From: DSWT01 sp035415725
Lineage (GTDB): Bacteria > Chloroflexota > Anaerolineae > B4-G1 > SLSP01
Length of the DNA stretch: 38,831 nt
NCBI GenBank assembly: GCA_035415725.1
Contig: DAOOGN010000029.1
Location: 1 to 38,831, forward strand
Direction of reading: 5' to 3'
In this document: positions 31,259 to 38,831 of the stretch, piece after piece
Layout of the letters: each line of letters starts with the position of its first letter
How positions within the stretch are numbered: position 1 is the stretch's first letter
Notes under the pieces: model-generated
Told to the model about the DNA's origin: nothing
What the model saw: only the letters and a program-made list of their open reading frames with translations
The model's database searches: none
Position numbers and translations under genes: made by a program

Positions 31259-32740
31259 ATGACAGTTCGCGTCCGTTTTGCACCCAGTCCGACAGGACAT
31301 CCCCACATCGGCAATATCCGCACGGTGGTCTTCAACTGGCTATTCGCCCGCCATCAGCACGGGCAGTTTATCCTGCGCATCGAAGACACCGACCGCACGC
31401 GCTACGTCGAAGACGCCATCCGCGTGATCACCGATGGCCTGCGCTGGTTGGGGATGGACTGGGATGAGGGACCGGAAGTCAGCGGAGACTACGGGCCTTA
31501 CGTTCAATCCGCACGAACGGCGATCTATCGAGAGAAAGCCGAAGAACTGGTAGCAATGGGGAAAGCCTACCGCTGCGACTGCACCCCGGAGCGGCTCGAA
31601 CAGGTCCGCGAGGTTCAGCGCGCGCGCGGGGAAACGCCGATGTACGACGGATATTGCCGCAACCGGCCGATTGGAGAAGTAGCACCCGACAAACCCCACG
31701 TCATCCGGCTCAAAGTGCCACGCGACGGCGTCACCGTGATGCACGACATCCTCAGAGGTGACATCACCTTTGAAAACCGCCTGATCGACGATCAGGTTTT
31801 GCTGAAAAGCGACGGGTATCCCACTTACCATCTCGCCGTCGTGGTCGATGATCACATGATGGGCATCACCCACGTGATGCGCGGCGACGATTGGATCTCC
31901 AGCGAGCCTAAACGCCTGCTGCTGTACGCAGCTTTTGGCTGGGAGCCGCCCATCTATGCGCACGTCCCGTTAGTGCTCGGCATGGACGGCAAGAAACTCG
32001 GCAAACGTCACGGCGCCGTCTCCATCGACGAATTTCGACGACAGGGCTATCTCCCGGAAGCAGTCTTCAACTTTCTGGCACTGCTCGGTTGGTCGCCCGG
32101 TGCCGGCGAAGAACAGGAAATCTTCACCCGCGAGGAGTTGATCGCGCGCTTCGACATCACGCGCATCAACCTGGCGCCCGCCGTCTTCTCTTACGATAAG
32201 CTCAACTGGATGAACGGCGCCTACATCCGTGCCCTCTCCCGCGAGGAACTGCTGGAGCGGCTGATCCCCTTCTGGGCGGACGCGGGAATGATCCCGCCAG
32301 ACGTGCCGGTGGAGCTTCTCCCCACCCTCAAATTGCTGGTGCCGCTCGTCCAGGAACGCCTGAAGACCCTGCGCGATGTGGTCGAATTGACCGACTTTAT
32401 CTTCACCGACATCGCCACCCCGCCCGTGGAGAAACTGATCGGCAACCAGATGACGGCGGAGCAAAGCCTGGAGGCGATACGCCGCGTGCAGGCTCTACTG
32501 GCAGAAGCGCCCCATTTCGAGGCCACCGCGCTGGAAATGCCGCTGCGCCAGCTCGCCGCTGAACTGGGACTGAAGGCCGGGCAGTTGTTCAGCATCGTGC
32601 GCAACGTCGTCACCGGCAAGGAAGTCTCCCCGCCGCTTTTCGGCAGCATCGAGGCATTGGGACGAGAAAAGACGCTCAAGCGCTTAGAACGCGCGGAAGA
32701 AGCGCTGGTAGGCTACATCACATCCCAGCAAGGGAAGTAG
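31259..32740 (+). CDS. gltX: Glutamyl-tRNA synthetase
   Basis: 493 residues, class I synthetase, full length. The ATP site is PSPTGHPHIGNIRT (HIGH as HIGN, 16-19). The second signature is KKLGKRHG (KMSKS as KLGKR, 246-250). Cys residues C106, C108 and C133 (YRCDCTPE, DGYCR) match the zinc site of the acceptor-binding domain. The C-terminal helical anticodon-binding domain is present. ATG at 31259 has AAGGAG six bases upstream and lies 17 bases after rodA, so it may belong to the min operon transcript. Whether it is discriminating or also charges tRNA-Gln cannot be told from the window. Its last 23 bases overlap the end of ksgA on the other strand. Confidence 0.96.
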   Translation: MTVRVRFAPSPTGHPHIGNIRTVVFNWLFARHQHGQFILRIEDTDRTRYVEDAIRVITDGLRWLGMDWDEGPEVSGDYGPYVQSARTAIYREKAEELVAMGKAYRCDCTPERLEQVREVQRARGETPMYDGYCRNRPIGEVAPDKPHVIRLKVPRDGVTVMHDILRGDITFENRLIDDQVLLKSDGYPTYHLAVVVDDHMMGITHVMRGDDWISSEPKRLLLYAAFGWEPPIYAHVPLVLGMDGKKLGKRHGAVSIDEFRRQGYLPEAVFNFLALLGWSPGAGEEQEIFTREELIARFDITRINLAPAVFSYDKLNWMNGAYIRALSREELLERLIPFWADAGMIPPDVPVELLPTLKLLVPLVQERLKTLRDVVELTDFIFTDIATPPVEKLIGNQMTAEQSLEAIRRVQALLAEAPHFEATALEMPLRQLAAELGLKAGQLFSIVRNVVTGKEVSPPLFGSIEALGREKTLKRLERAEEALVGYITSQQGK

Positions 32741-33623
32741 AACGCCAGGTATGGTGACCGGGCAACGCTTGTAGCGCCTCCGTCACCCGTCCCCACTCCG
32801 CCAACGTAAGCGTCTCGGCGCGGCGTGTCGCGTCGACGCCGACGCCTGCTAAGGCCGCCGCCACGTCCGCGACCGGAAGAGGCAGATTCGCTGAGAGCGT
32901 GTTGCGCAACTGTTTGCGCCGTTGCGCGAAGCCGGCGCGCACCACGCGGAAAAATTCGCCCACGTCTGTTACCGGAACAGGCGGCATCTCATGCACATCG
33001 AGGCGCACGACGGCGGACTCCACATCCGGCGCAGGAAAAAACGCCCCCCGTTTCAATCGCATCCCGATGCGCGGTTGCCCGTAGAACTGCACACTCACCG
33101 CCAACAGGCTCATGGCATCCGGGACGGCAACCATGCGCGTCGCTACCTCGCGTTGCACTGTCACCACCATCCGCAGAGGACGCACCGTCGCTTCGAGCAG
33201 ATGACGCATCACCGCTCCCGTAATGTAATAGGGCAGGTTGGCGACGACGTGGTAATGGGGCAGGCGCGTTCCCCACAGGGGCATCACCGGGACAGGCTGA
33301 ACGTCCAGCAAGGTCGCCGGATCGAGGTCAAGAATGTCGCCGTGGACGATGGTGACGTTGGCAAACGCCGCCAACTCCTGATGCAGGATGGCAACTAAAT
33401 GCGGGTCCGTTTCTACGGCAATGACATGCCCGGCGCGGGCGGCCAGAGCCGCCGTCAGTGTGCCCAGGCCCGCTCCCACCTCGATCACGGTGTCGGCAGG
33501 GGTTAGTTCGGCCAGCGCCGTTATCCGCGCCGGCGCCGTCGGTTCAACGAGGAAATTTTGTCCTAGAGATTGACGCGGTACAAGGCCGTAATGCCGCAGT
33601 AGCGCGCGGGGATCATCCGTCAT
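32718..33623 (-). CDS. rsmA: 16S rRNA dimethyladenosine transferase (KsgA/RsmA)
   Basis: 301 residues. It dimethylates two adjacent adenosines near the 3' end of 16S rRNA. The substrate-entry motif is SLGQNFLV, the SAM loop VIEVGAGLGTLTAAL, the second acidic residue VIAVETDP, motif IV VANLPYYIT, and the C-terminal helical domain AGFAQRRKQLRNTL. ATG at 33621-33623 overlaps the stop codon of the YabE-like gene (ATGA), indicating translational coupling, as in the ksgA/yabE neighbourhood known from Firmicutes and Actinobacteria. A 13-residue basic tail after the usual C-terminus overlaps gltX. Confidence 0.95.
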   Translation of the reverse strand: MTDDPRALLRHYGLVPRQSLGQNFLVEPTAPARITALAELTPADTVIEVGAGLGTLTAALAARAGHVIAVETDPHLVAILHQELAAFANVTIVHGDILDLDPATLLDVQPVPVMPLWGTRLPHYHVVANLPYYITGAVMRHLLEATVRPLRMVVTVQREVATRMVAVPDAMSLLAVSVQFYGQPRIGMRLKRGAFFPAPDVESAVVRLDVHEMPPVPVTDVGEFFRVVRAGFAQRRKQLRNTLSANLPLPVADVAAALAGVGVDATRRAETLTLAEWGRVTEALQALPGHHTWRSTSLAGM

Positions 33624-34993
33624 GGGCCGAAATAATTGATGACGCTCGGGACCGGCGTGAGCAGGTACACATCCACCCAGCGATACCACAGTTGCAGATT
33701 GGAATCGTCATACCCCAGGTCGATACGCCGCCCGTAGATGGCGCCGCCGGTATCACCGGCATAGCCGATGCCGTAGCCGGGCACGTATACCTGCGTCCGT
33801 AGTGGAATCACATCGGGATCGACGGCGACAATCCCATAGCGCATCTGCATGCCAGTCGCCGTGCGCCCGTAGTGGGCCGATGAAGGCGATACGCCCGCCG
33901 TCCCGGCGCTGTAGGACGTCGCCAGCATGCGGATGACCCGCCAATACTCCACCGGGCCACTTTCCGTCGCCAGTTGGCGGATGACAATTTTCGTGCCGTA
34001 GCCCATCACCCGGTTGGTAGGGGCCAACACTACGCTCTCCCCCTCCACCCACCGATCGACCACCTGTCCATCTTCGTAACGCAGGCGGATGCGGCGTTCA
34101 AGCACGCCCGGCGCACCCTCTTGAAGCAGGCTTTGAGTGTCGATTTCAGAATTGGGATCAGGCTGCCATTCTGCATCGAAAGGTATCGGACTCTGCTCCA
34201 CCACCACGCTCTCGGTCACGCGATAGATCCGAATTTCTCCCCCGTCGCCCAAGGGGGCATCCAACGCCGGCGTGGTGTAATCCTGCCCGTTGAGGGTCAC
34301 GCCCAGATCGGCCAGAACCTCGCCCACCTGAGCGCGGTGAGTGCGGGTGCGCAACACATGCCCATCCACATGGACCGACACGGGGATCGAGCGTTCCATG
34401 CGGATGTGCATCCCATTGTGCAGCGGTGTAGCCAGGTCAGGATAGACACGATCCGCGCGGTAGAGTTGAATCCCGGCCTGATACAGGGCCGCGCCTACCG
34501 TAGCCGCATTCGAGTACAAAGCGGTGCGTACTCCGCCGTCCTCCAACACAATCTGCACCGCCCGCTCGATGACGATGCGGAAACGTGTGTCCGGCGGGTC
34601 CGTCACGGAGGCCGGACGGATCTGGACGCTGTCGTGGCTGTCCAGAACAACACCTGCCTGGGCCAACAGGTCGGCGGCGCTCTCCTGATGGGCATACAGG
34701 AGACGCTCGCGGCCGTCAACCACGATCATGACCGGTTTCGCCCGCTCAATCCGCACTTCCATGCCGGCCTGCAGCGCCGTATCCAACGCCGGAACAAGGC
34801 GGTCTTCGGGGCGCAAACTGAGGTTCAGGTCGGCCAACAACAACGCGACCGTCGGTTGGTGAGTGCGCACCTCGCGGCTCTCACCATCAAGGGTCAAGGT
34901 AACCGGCGTCAACGTTGCCCGGTATCCGGCCGTCAAGGCCACACAGGCCAGGATCGCCAGAAGAAAGGCTACCAGCTTATTTATCCACTTCAC
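33620..34993 (-). CDS. YabE-like cell-wall protein (DUF348 repeats, G5, 3D domain)
   Basis: 457 residues, exported. An N-terminal signal/anchor helix (4-26) is followed by DUF348-type repeats (about 30-225; TPVTLTLDGESREVRTH, VMIVVDGRERLLYAHQ, and further copies), a G5 domain (about 270-340; VLERRIRLRYEDGQVVDRWVEGE) and a C-terminal 3D double-psi-barrel (about 370-445; MLATSYSAGTAG and DTGGAIYGRRIDLGY, with its three conserved aspartates). Related proteins are peptidoglycan-associated, and some are resuscitation-promoting or lytic. GTG at 34993 gives a clean signal sequence and has GGAAG seven bases upstream; an ATG seven codons earlier lacks a binding site. Coupled to ksgA. Confidence 0.9.
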   Translation of the reverse strand: MKWINKLVAFLLAILACVALTAGYRATLTPVTLTLDGESREVRTHQPTVALLLADLNLSLRPEDRLVPALDTALQAGMEVRIERAKPVMIVVDGRERLLYAHQESAADLLAQAGVVLDSHDSVQIRPASVTDPPDTRFRIVIERAVQIVLEDGGVRTALYSNAATVGAALYQAGIQLYRADRVYPDLATPLHNGMHIRMERSIPVSVHVDGHVLRTRTHRAQVGEVLADLGVTLNGQDYTTPALDAPLGDGGEIRIYRVTESVVVEQSPIPFDAEWQPDPNSEIDTQSLLQEGAPGVLERRIRLRYEDGQVVDRWVEGESVVLAPTNRVMGYGTKIVIRQLATESGPVEYWRVIRMLATSYSAGTAGVSPSSAHYGRTATGMQMRYGIVAVDPDVIPLRTQVYVPGYGIGYAGDTGGAIYGRRIDLGYDDSNLQLWYRWVDVYLLTPVPSVINYFGP

Positions 34994-35045
34994 GCAACCA
35001 CTTCCAATAGCCATATCAAACCGGGACTTACACAAATTTCCGTTT

Positions 35046-35072
35046 GTAGTGGCGACTTCAGCCGTTCTTAGC
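35046..35072 (-). repeat. Diverged copy of the 13.4-kb tandem repeat core
   Basis: GTAGTGGCGACTTCAGCCG followed by TTCTTAGCT matches the reverse complement of the tandem repeat core, with one 3-base insertion and two substitutions. It lies between the YabE-like gene and the SRP RNA. Confidence 0.55.
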
Positions 35073-35148
35073 TCCTAAGAGACGCCCGAAGGCATCATTG
35101 CCAACCCGCCGCCGCTGGATTCGAGTCACGCTTACGTAAGTCCTGTAT

Positions 35149-35295
35149 AAAAGACGATGCCCGAAAGGGACCGGAGACCAGGCGCCCCTGCGGCACCCGG
35201 AAAGTCCTCCTTACCGTTGCTTCCTTCCGGACCTGGCGGGGTTCGAAGGTTTCCGCCGCGCAGGACCCAGTCTTCAGCCCCCGTCGAGCATCGTC
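35149..35295 (-). ncRNA. ffs: Signal recognition particle RNA (bacterial small type)
   Basis: The minus strand contains the universal domain IV core GCCAGGTCCGGAAGGAAGCA (revcomp around 35214-35233) with the GGAA tetraloop and the asymmetric loop that binds Ffh. Outer ends GACGATGC (35295-35288) and GCATCGTC (35160-35153) pair to close the molecule. A TTTT tract (35152-35149) follows, as an intrinsic end. Length about 145 bases. A consensus promoter lies directly upstream. An open reading frame across this region on the same strand is a shadow. Confidence 0.95.
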
Positions 35296-35299
35296 CTCC

Positions 35300-35329
35300 T
35301 ATATAGTTTCTCAAGTGAGTCAGCGACAA
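35300..35329 (-). promoter_or_regulatory. Promoter of the SRP RNA gene
   Basis: On the minus strand TTGTCG (35329-35324), an 18-base spacer, then TATATA (35305-35300). The predicted start, about 35295-35293, coincides with the outer stem of the RNA. Confidence 0.75.
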
Positions 35330-35488
35330 TAAAAGTCTCACGATTCACCTTATGGTAACGGAAAGTGCTGCTTTGTCAAGAGAACGGATATAGTGCATTA
35401 GGGGGAGACGCTCGGCCCGGCCTCTGACCGCGCCCGCCTGTGTCCTGCGGTGGCCCGGTCACAGCACTTTCCAATCTGCCCTATACCC

Positions 35489-35516
35489 TTGTCAACTGGT
35501 GCAAAAGGCGTATAAT
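35489..35516 (+). promoter_or_regulatory. Promoter of the fmdB-like gene
   Basis: TTGTCA (35489-35494), a 16-base spacer, and TATAAT (35511-35516). The leader to ATG 35548 is about 25 bases. Confidence 0.8.
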
Positions 35517-35547
35517 AAAAAGCGTTATCGTCGTGGAGGTAAGTGCT

Positions 35548-35853
35548 ATGCCATTGTATGAATATCAATGCCAGGAGTGTGGATTACGCTTTGAGCGTCG
35601 CCAGCACTTTAGCGACAAGCCGGTTACGGTGTGCCCCGAATGTGAGGGGCCGGTGGTGCGTTTAATTCATCCCGCCGGCATCATCTTCAAGGGATCGGGT
35701 TTTTACGTCACCGATAACCGCTCGAAGTCATCGACCGCCGTCGGGGGAAATCGCAAGACGGACGAGAAGTCATCTGACGAAAAACCCGCGACGGAGAAAA
35801 GCGCCAAAGTGGATACCGCTGCCGGCGGCGAGGGCACAAAAGCCGAACCATAA
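35548..35853 (+). CDS. FmdB-family zinc ribbon protein
   Basis: 101 residues. The N-terminal zinc ribbon has MPLYEYQCQECGLRFERRQ (C8, C11) and CPECEGPVVRL (C29, C32), the typical FmdB/CxxC_CxxC_SSSS start. It is followed by IIFKGSGFYVTDNR, common in the family, and then a charged, low-complexity Lys/Glu/Ser tail (about 55-101). It is named as a putative regulatory protein, but the function is unproven. GGAGG lies eight bases before ATG 35548. Single-gene unit, convergent with mutS2. Confidence 0.9.
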   Translation: MPLYEYQCQECGLRFERRQHFSDKPVTVCPECEGPVVRLIHPAGIIFKGSGFYVTDNRSKSSTAVGGNRKTDEKSSDEKPATEKSAKVDTAAGGEGTKAEP

Positions 35854-35878
35854 GACGTCTCATGAGCCATTCCACACC

Positions 35879-35912
35879 CACAAGGGCTTAGCGGATGCGC
35901 TAAGCCCTTGTG
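35879..35912. terminator. 15-bp hairpin between convergent fmdB-like and mutS2 genes
   Basis: CACAAGGGCTTAGCG (35879-35893) pairs perfectly with 35898-35912, loop GATG. It starts 26 bases after the fmdB-like stop codon and can serve both strands, but no T-tract follows on either side. The apex GCGGATGCGC is the same as at 25741-25750. Confidence 0.65.
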
Positions 35913-35969
35913 TATGAAGCCGGGGGGAACCGAGCGGCCAGTCCGCAGAGCTTAGTGAGTTCAGCCAAT

Positions 35970-35991
35970 GGCTTTAGCCCCGGCTGAAGCC
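35970..35991. repeat. Palindromic REP-like element
   Basis: GGCTTTAGCC and GGCTGAAGCC are inverted around CC (9 of 10 pairs plus one wobble). The word CGGCTGAAGCC is shared with the palindrome in the 13.4-kb tandem repeats. It lies 17 bases beyond the mutS2 stop codon. Confidence 0.5.
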
Positions 35992-36007
35992 TATTGTTCT
36001 ATGCTCC

Positions 36008-38413
36008 TCATGACTCCACGTGCATCAGGTGCGCCACCGTTACCCCGTCCCCACCCTCGTTCTCGGCAGCGGACTCGTAGGAAGTCACCAGCGGATGGGA
36101 AGAGATGAAACTGCGAATTTCTCGCCGCAGTTTGCCGGTGCCTTTGCCGTGGATGATCCGCACCCAGGGTAGTGCCGCCATGGCCGCGTCGTCCAGGTAA
36201 CGGTCCAGGCGCTCCAGGGCTTCCTCTACCGTCTGCCCACGCAGATCGATCTGGATGCCGGGCGATGGCCCACGCGGCGGAGTTTTCACCTCGGCGGCGG
36301 ACGGCGCCGGGGCGTGATGGAGCTTTTCAAGAGCGTCGGCGCCCACGCGGGTGCGCAGCGGGCCGGCCTGCACGATAAATTCTGCCCCCTCCACCGCCAC
36401 CACTGTGCCCTGCACGCCCAGCGCCGTTAACGTCACCGTGTCGCCCACCTGGATGGGGCCGGACGGAGTTTCGGCATCCGGGGGGAGCATCACGTCCACC
36501 AACGACGGCGCGACTGTCGGCACAGTGCTCTCCCACTCGTCAAGTTCTTCGGTCACTGCATCCAACACCGGCGGCGCCTCGCGCCACGGCGTCGCCAGGA
36601 TACGCTGGCGCAAGGCGCGTATCTCTTCACGCAGTGCCGTTACCTCAGCGTGCGCCTCTTGTTCTGCCTGGCGCAGAATCGCGCGGCGTTCCTCCTCGAT
36701 GTTGTGCAGACGCTGGCGCAAATCTCCGGCGAGCGTGGTGGATTCTTGAGAGGCCAGACGCGCCTCGTCGCGCGCCTGGGCAGTCTGGATACGCAGGTGA
36801 TGCAAATCCTCCAGCATATCGTCGGCGCGCAGTTCTTCGCCGGAGATCATCCGGCGGGCTTCTTCTACGATGTCCTCCGGCAGTCCCAGGCGGCGGGCAA
36901 TCGCAAAGGCGTTCGACCGCCCGGGCAGGCCGATGATCAGATGGTAAGTCGGGGCCAGGGTCTCCACGTCGAATTCCATCGAGGCGTTGCGCACGCCGGG
37001 TGTGCTGTGGGCATACAGCTTGAGTTCGGGGTAGTGCGTCGCCACAAACGCCGTACAACGTCGTTTGCGGAAGGTATCCAGCAGTGCGCGCGCCAATGCG
37101 GACCCCTCGGCAGGATCGGTGCCGGCGCCCAATTCGTCCAGGAGCACCAGCGCGCGGTGATCGACGTGTTCCAGGAACGAGATGATGTTGGTGAGGTGCG
37201 ACGAAAAGGTCGAAAGGCTCTGTTCGATGGATTGTTCGTCGCCAATATCGGCCACGACTGTCTCGAAACACGACAGTCTCGCGCCCTGTTCGGTCGGCAA
37301 ATGCATACCCGCCTGCGCCATCAGCGTAAGCAGGCCCACAGTCTTCAGAGAGACCGTTTTGCCGCCGGTATTCGGGCCGGTGATGACCAGGATATGCGTC
37401 TCGTCATCCAGTTCGACGTTGACTGGCACCACGGTCGCCGGGTCGAGCAAAGGATGGCGCGCGCCGGGCAGGTAGACCACCGTGCCCGGGCGAACATTGC
37501 CGTCCGGGGGAGCAGGAAGTGGATCGGTAATCGGCACCAGTTCCGGTTCGGTCGCGTTGATGTCCGCAGCATAGCGCGCTTTGGCAAACGTGAGGTCGAT
37601 TTCGGCGAGCGCATTCACTGTCGCGGTGATCTCGTCGGCGTCGTGAGCGACGTGTTCGGTCAACGCGCGCAGCAAACGGTAAATCTCTTCCTCTTCGGCC
37701 AAAGCGAGTTCACGCAGGGCGTTGTTCAGCTCGACAATGGCGGTTGGCTCCATAAAGAGCGTCGCGCCGCTCGACGAGCGATCGTGAACGATGCCCTGGA
37801 CATGCCCTTTGAAATCGGCCTGAACCGGAATGACGAAACGGCCCTCACGGCGCGTGATCAGGGCTTCCTGGAGGTAGGGAGCCACCTCCGCCGAGGTGAT
37901 GATGCGGCGCAGCCGGTCTTGAATACGGTCCTGGGCAATCCGCAGATCACGCCGGATACGCGCCAGCTCCGGCGACGCATGGTCACGGACTTCACCGCGG
38001 TCATCCAAAACCTGCCCAATCGCGTCCACCAGAGTGGAAAGGGAGTGAATTCGCCAGGCCATGTCGGCCAGAGCGGGGAACTGCGTCTCTAACACCGTCA
38101 GGGTGCGCCTCACGCGGTCGGCGCTCACCAGCGTATCGCGCACCTGAAGCAAATCGGCAGGTTGCAGGGTCACGCCATGCAGGGCATGTTCCACGCCGGG
38201 GCGGATATCCTGCACGCCGCCCAGAGCAAATTCAGGCCGCACGTCCAACATTGCCCGCGCCTCGCGGGTCAGCGCCAAGCGCTCCCGCGCCTCGCGGCAG
38301 TCAGAAGTCGGCAGCAGAGAGAGTGCCAGCGCTGCGCCTCCCGAAAAGTCGGTGTATTGCGCCAGACGTTTCAAAATTTCAGGATATTCAAGGGTGAGCC
38401 AATGCCGATCCAT
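36008..38413 (-). CDS. mutS2: MutS2 (ribosome-rescue/anti-recombination ATPase with Smr nuclease domain)
   Basis: 801 residues, full length. A core/lever region (1-320) is followed by the ATPase with Walker A GPNTGGKT (346-353), Walker B LVLLDELGAGTDP (422-434) and the ABC-type STFSSH signature. A long coiled coil (about 536-606), a KOW-like beta segment (655-695) and the C-terminal Smr domain (720-800) with IDLRG (722-726) and IHGKGTGKLR (754-763) follow. The mismatch-recognition domain of MutS is absent, as expected. MutS2 acts on branched DNA and, in Bacillus, on collided ribosomes. ATG at 38411-38413 has AGAGGAG five bases upstream; a frame 33 codons longer lies in the repeat. Leader: dispersed repeat copies C1 and C2. 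Confidence 0.96.
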   Translation of the reverse strand: MDRHWLTLEYPEILKRLAQYTDFSGGAALALSLLPTSDCREARERLALTREARAMLDVRPEFALGGVQDIRPGVEHALHGVTLQPADLLQVRDTLVSADRVRRTLTVLETQFPALADMAWRIHSLSTLVDAIGQVLDDRGEVRDHASPELARIRRDLRIAQDRIQDRLRRIITSAEVAPYLQEALITRREGRFVIPVQADFKGHVQGIVHDRSSSGATLFMEPTAIVELNNALRELALAEEEEIYRLLRALTEHVAHDADEITATVNALAEIDLTFAKARYAADINATEPELVPITDPLPAPPDGNVRPGTVVYLPGARHPLLDPATVVPVNVELDDETHILVITGPNTGGKTVSLKTVGLLTLMAQAGMHLPTEQGARLSCFETVVADIGDEQSIEQSLSTFSSHLTNIISFLEHVDHRALVLLDELGAGTDPAEGSALARALLDTFRKRRCTAFVATHYPELKLYAHSTPGVRNASMEFDVETLAPTYHLIIGLPGRSNAFAIARRLGLPEDIVEEARRMISGEELRADDMLEDLHHLRIQTAQARDEARLASQESTTLAGDLRQRLHNIEEERRAILRQAEQEAHAEVTALREEIRALRQRILATPWREAPPVLDAVTEELDEWESTVPTVAPSLVDVMLPPDAETPSGPIQVGDTVTLTALGVQGTVVAVEGAEFIVQAGPLRTRVGADALEKLHHAPAPSAAEVKTPPRGPSPGIQIDLRGQTVEEALERLDRYLDDAAMAALPWVRIIHGKGTGKLRREIRSFISSHPLVTSYESAAENEGGDGVTVAHLMHVES

Positions 38414-38424
38414 CAAAACTCCTC

Positions 38425-38551
38425 TGAAAATAGCCCCAGAGCACCCAGAGTTCACAGAAAAAAACTCAAATTCTTTGTGTCCTGCGTGCCCTTCGCGGTG
38501 AAGAGTTTTCATCCCACCGCTGGTGAACCGCCAGTCAATGACGAATTCCTT
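38425..38551 (-). repeat. Dispersed leader repeat, copy C1
   Basis: 127-bp unit starting at the mutS2 ribosome binding site, with the same word order as copies A and B (ATAGCCCCAGAGCACCCAGAG, AAATTCTTTGTGTCC, GCGGTGAAGAG, CCGCTGGTGAACCGCC, GAATTCCTTTAGAAATAG). It is in direct tandem with C2. Confidence 0.8.
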
Positions 38552-38680
38552 TAGAAATAGCCCCAGAGCACCCAGAGTTCACAGAGAAAAACTCAAATTC
38601 TTTGTGTCCTGCGTGCCCTTCGCGGTGAAGAGTTTTCATCCCACCGCTGGTGAACCGCCCCCTTCATGATGAATTCCCTT
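38552..38680 (-). repeat. Dispersed leader repeat, copy C2 and following repeat debris
   Basis: A second tandem copy, nearly identical to C1 over its first 110 bases (period 127), diverging at GCCCCCTTCATGATG. From 38681 to the window end there is no gene. The sequence again looks repeat-like (CGCTAATCTCGCTAATC, GCGTCCTCAGCGTGCTCAGCGG), probably a further, more diverged member. Confidence 0.75.
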
Positions 38681-38831
38681 AAAAATAAACCGCTAATCTC
38701 GCTAATCTTGTACTCGTCAGTATTGAACACCACAACGTGGGATTTTTACCGCCGGAGCGCCGGGTTCACCGAGATTGATGCTATTTCTCTGCGTCCTCAG
38801 CGTGCTCAGCGGTGGGAACGAATTTAGCCGC

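Overview
The window is a gene-dense bacterial chromosome segment (moderately high GC), read here as a member of the Chloroflexota, probably Anaerolineae-like. That assignment is an inference. It rests on the combination of a minCDE-rodA cluster, the folate-dependent tRNA methylase TrmFO, a G5/3D cell-wall protein coupled to ksgA, many intergenic palindromic repeats, and Thr/Pro-rich lipoproteins. No plasmid, phage, transposase or CRISPR locus is visible. I support 32 protein genes, two tRNAs (Pro-GGG, Arg-TCT) and one SRP RNA. Most genes are on the minus strand; plus-strand blocks are DUF2007-trmFO, minCDE-rodA-gltX and the fmdB-like gene.

Layout. Positions 1-417: repeats and hairpins, including a textbook terminator for the first operon. 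418-5620 (minus): an envelope-stress type module of an ECF sigma factor, a giant anti-sigma/alpha-2-macroglobulin fusion, and a DUF4349 lipoprotein. 5805-6841: polyphosphate kinase 2 and tRNA-Pro. 6995-13207: a small carbohydrate cluster (two sugar-phosphate isomerase/epimerase TIM barrels, a class III aminotransferase, a GH29 fucosidase, an aldo/keto reductase) with an AviRa-like rRNA methyltransferase inside it. 13208-13744: a palindrome and an 88-bp tandem repeat array. 13745-16134: metallophosphatase, histone-deacetylase-like amidohydrolase, tRNA-Arg. 16273-18281: two translationally coupled genes of unknown function. 18407-21266: DUF2007, trmFO, and an HtrA lipoprotein protease convergent with trmFO. 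21529-25600: usp, dnaJ-like, grpE, dnaK. 25790-28164: GH13 amylase and a DUF1461 membrane protein. 28406-32740: minC, minD, minE, rodA, gltX. 32718-34993: ksgA and a YabE-like protein. 35149-35295: SRP RNA. 35548-38413: fmdB-like gene and mutS2, followed by dispersed repeats.

Functional themes are envelope surveillance (sigma/anti-sigma/A2M, HtrA, YabE), protein folding (dnaK-grpE-dnaJ, usp), cell shape and division (minCDE, rodA), and translation (tRNAs, gltX, trmFO, ksgA, AviRa-like, SRP RNA). The best candidates for something undescribed are the sigma/anti-sigma-A2M/DUF4349 module, whose A2M protein lacks the thioester domain and carries a lipoprotein-like leader inside it; the unknown coupled pair at 16.3-18.3 kb; and a family of leader repeats that end in a shared motif (consensus GRCTATTTTCAGGAGG) directly at the ribosome binding sites of several unrelated genes.
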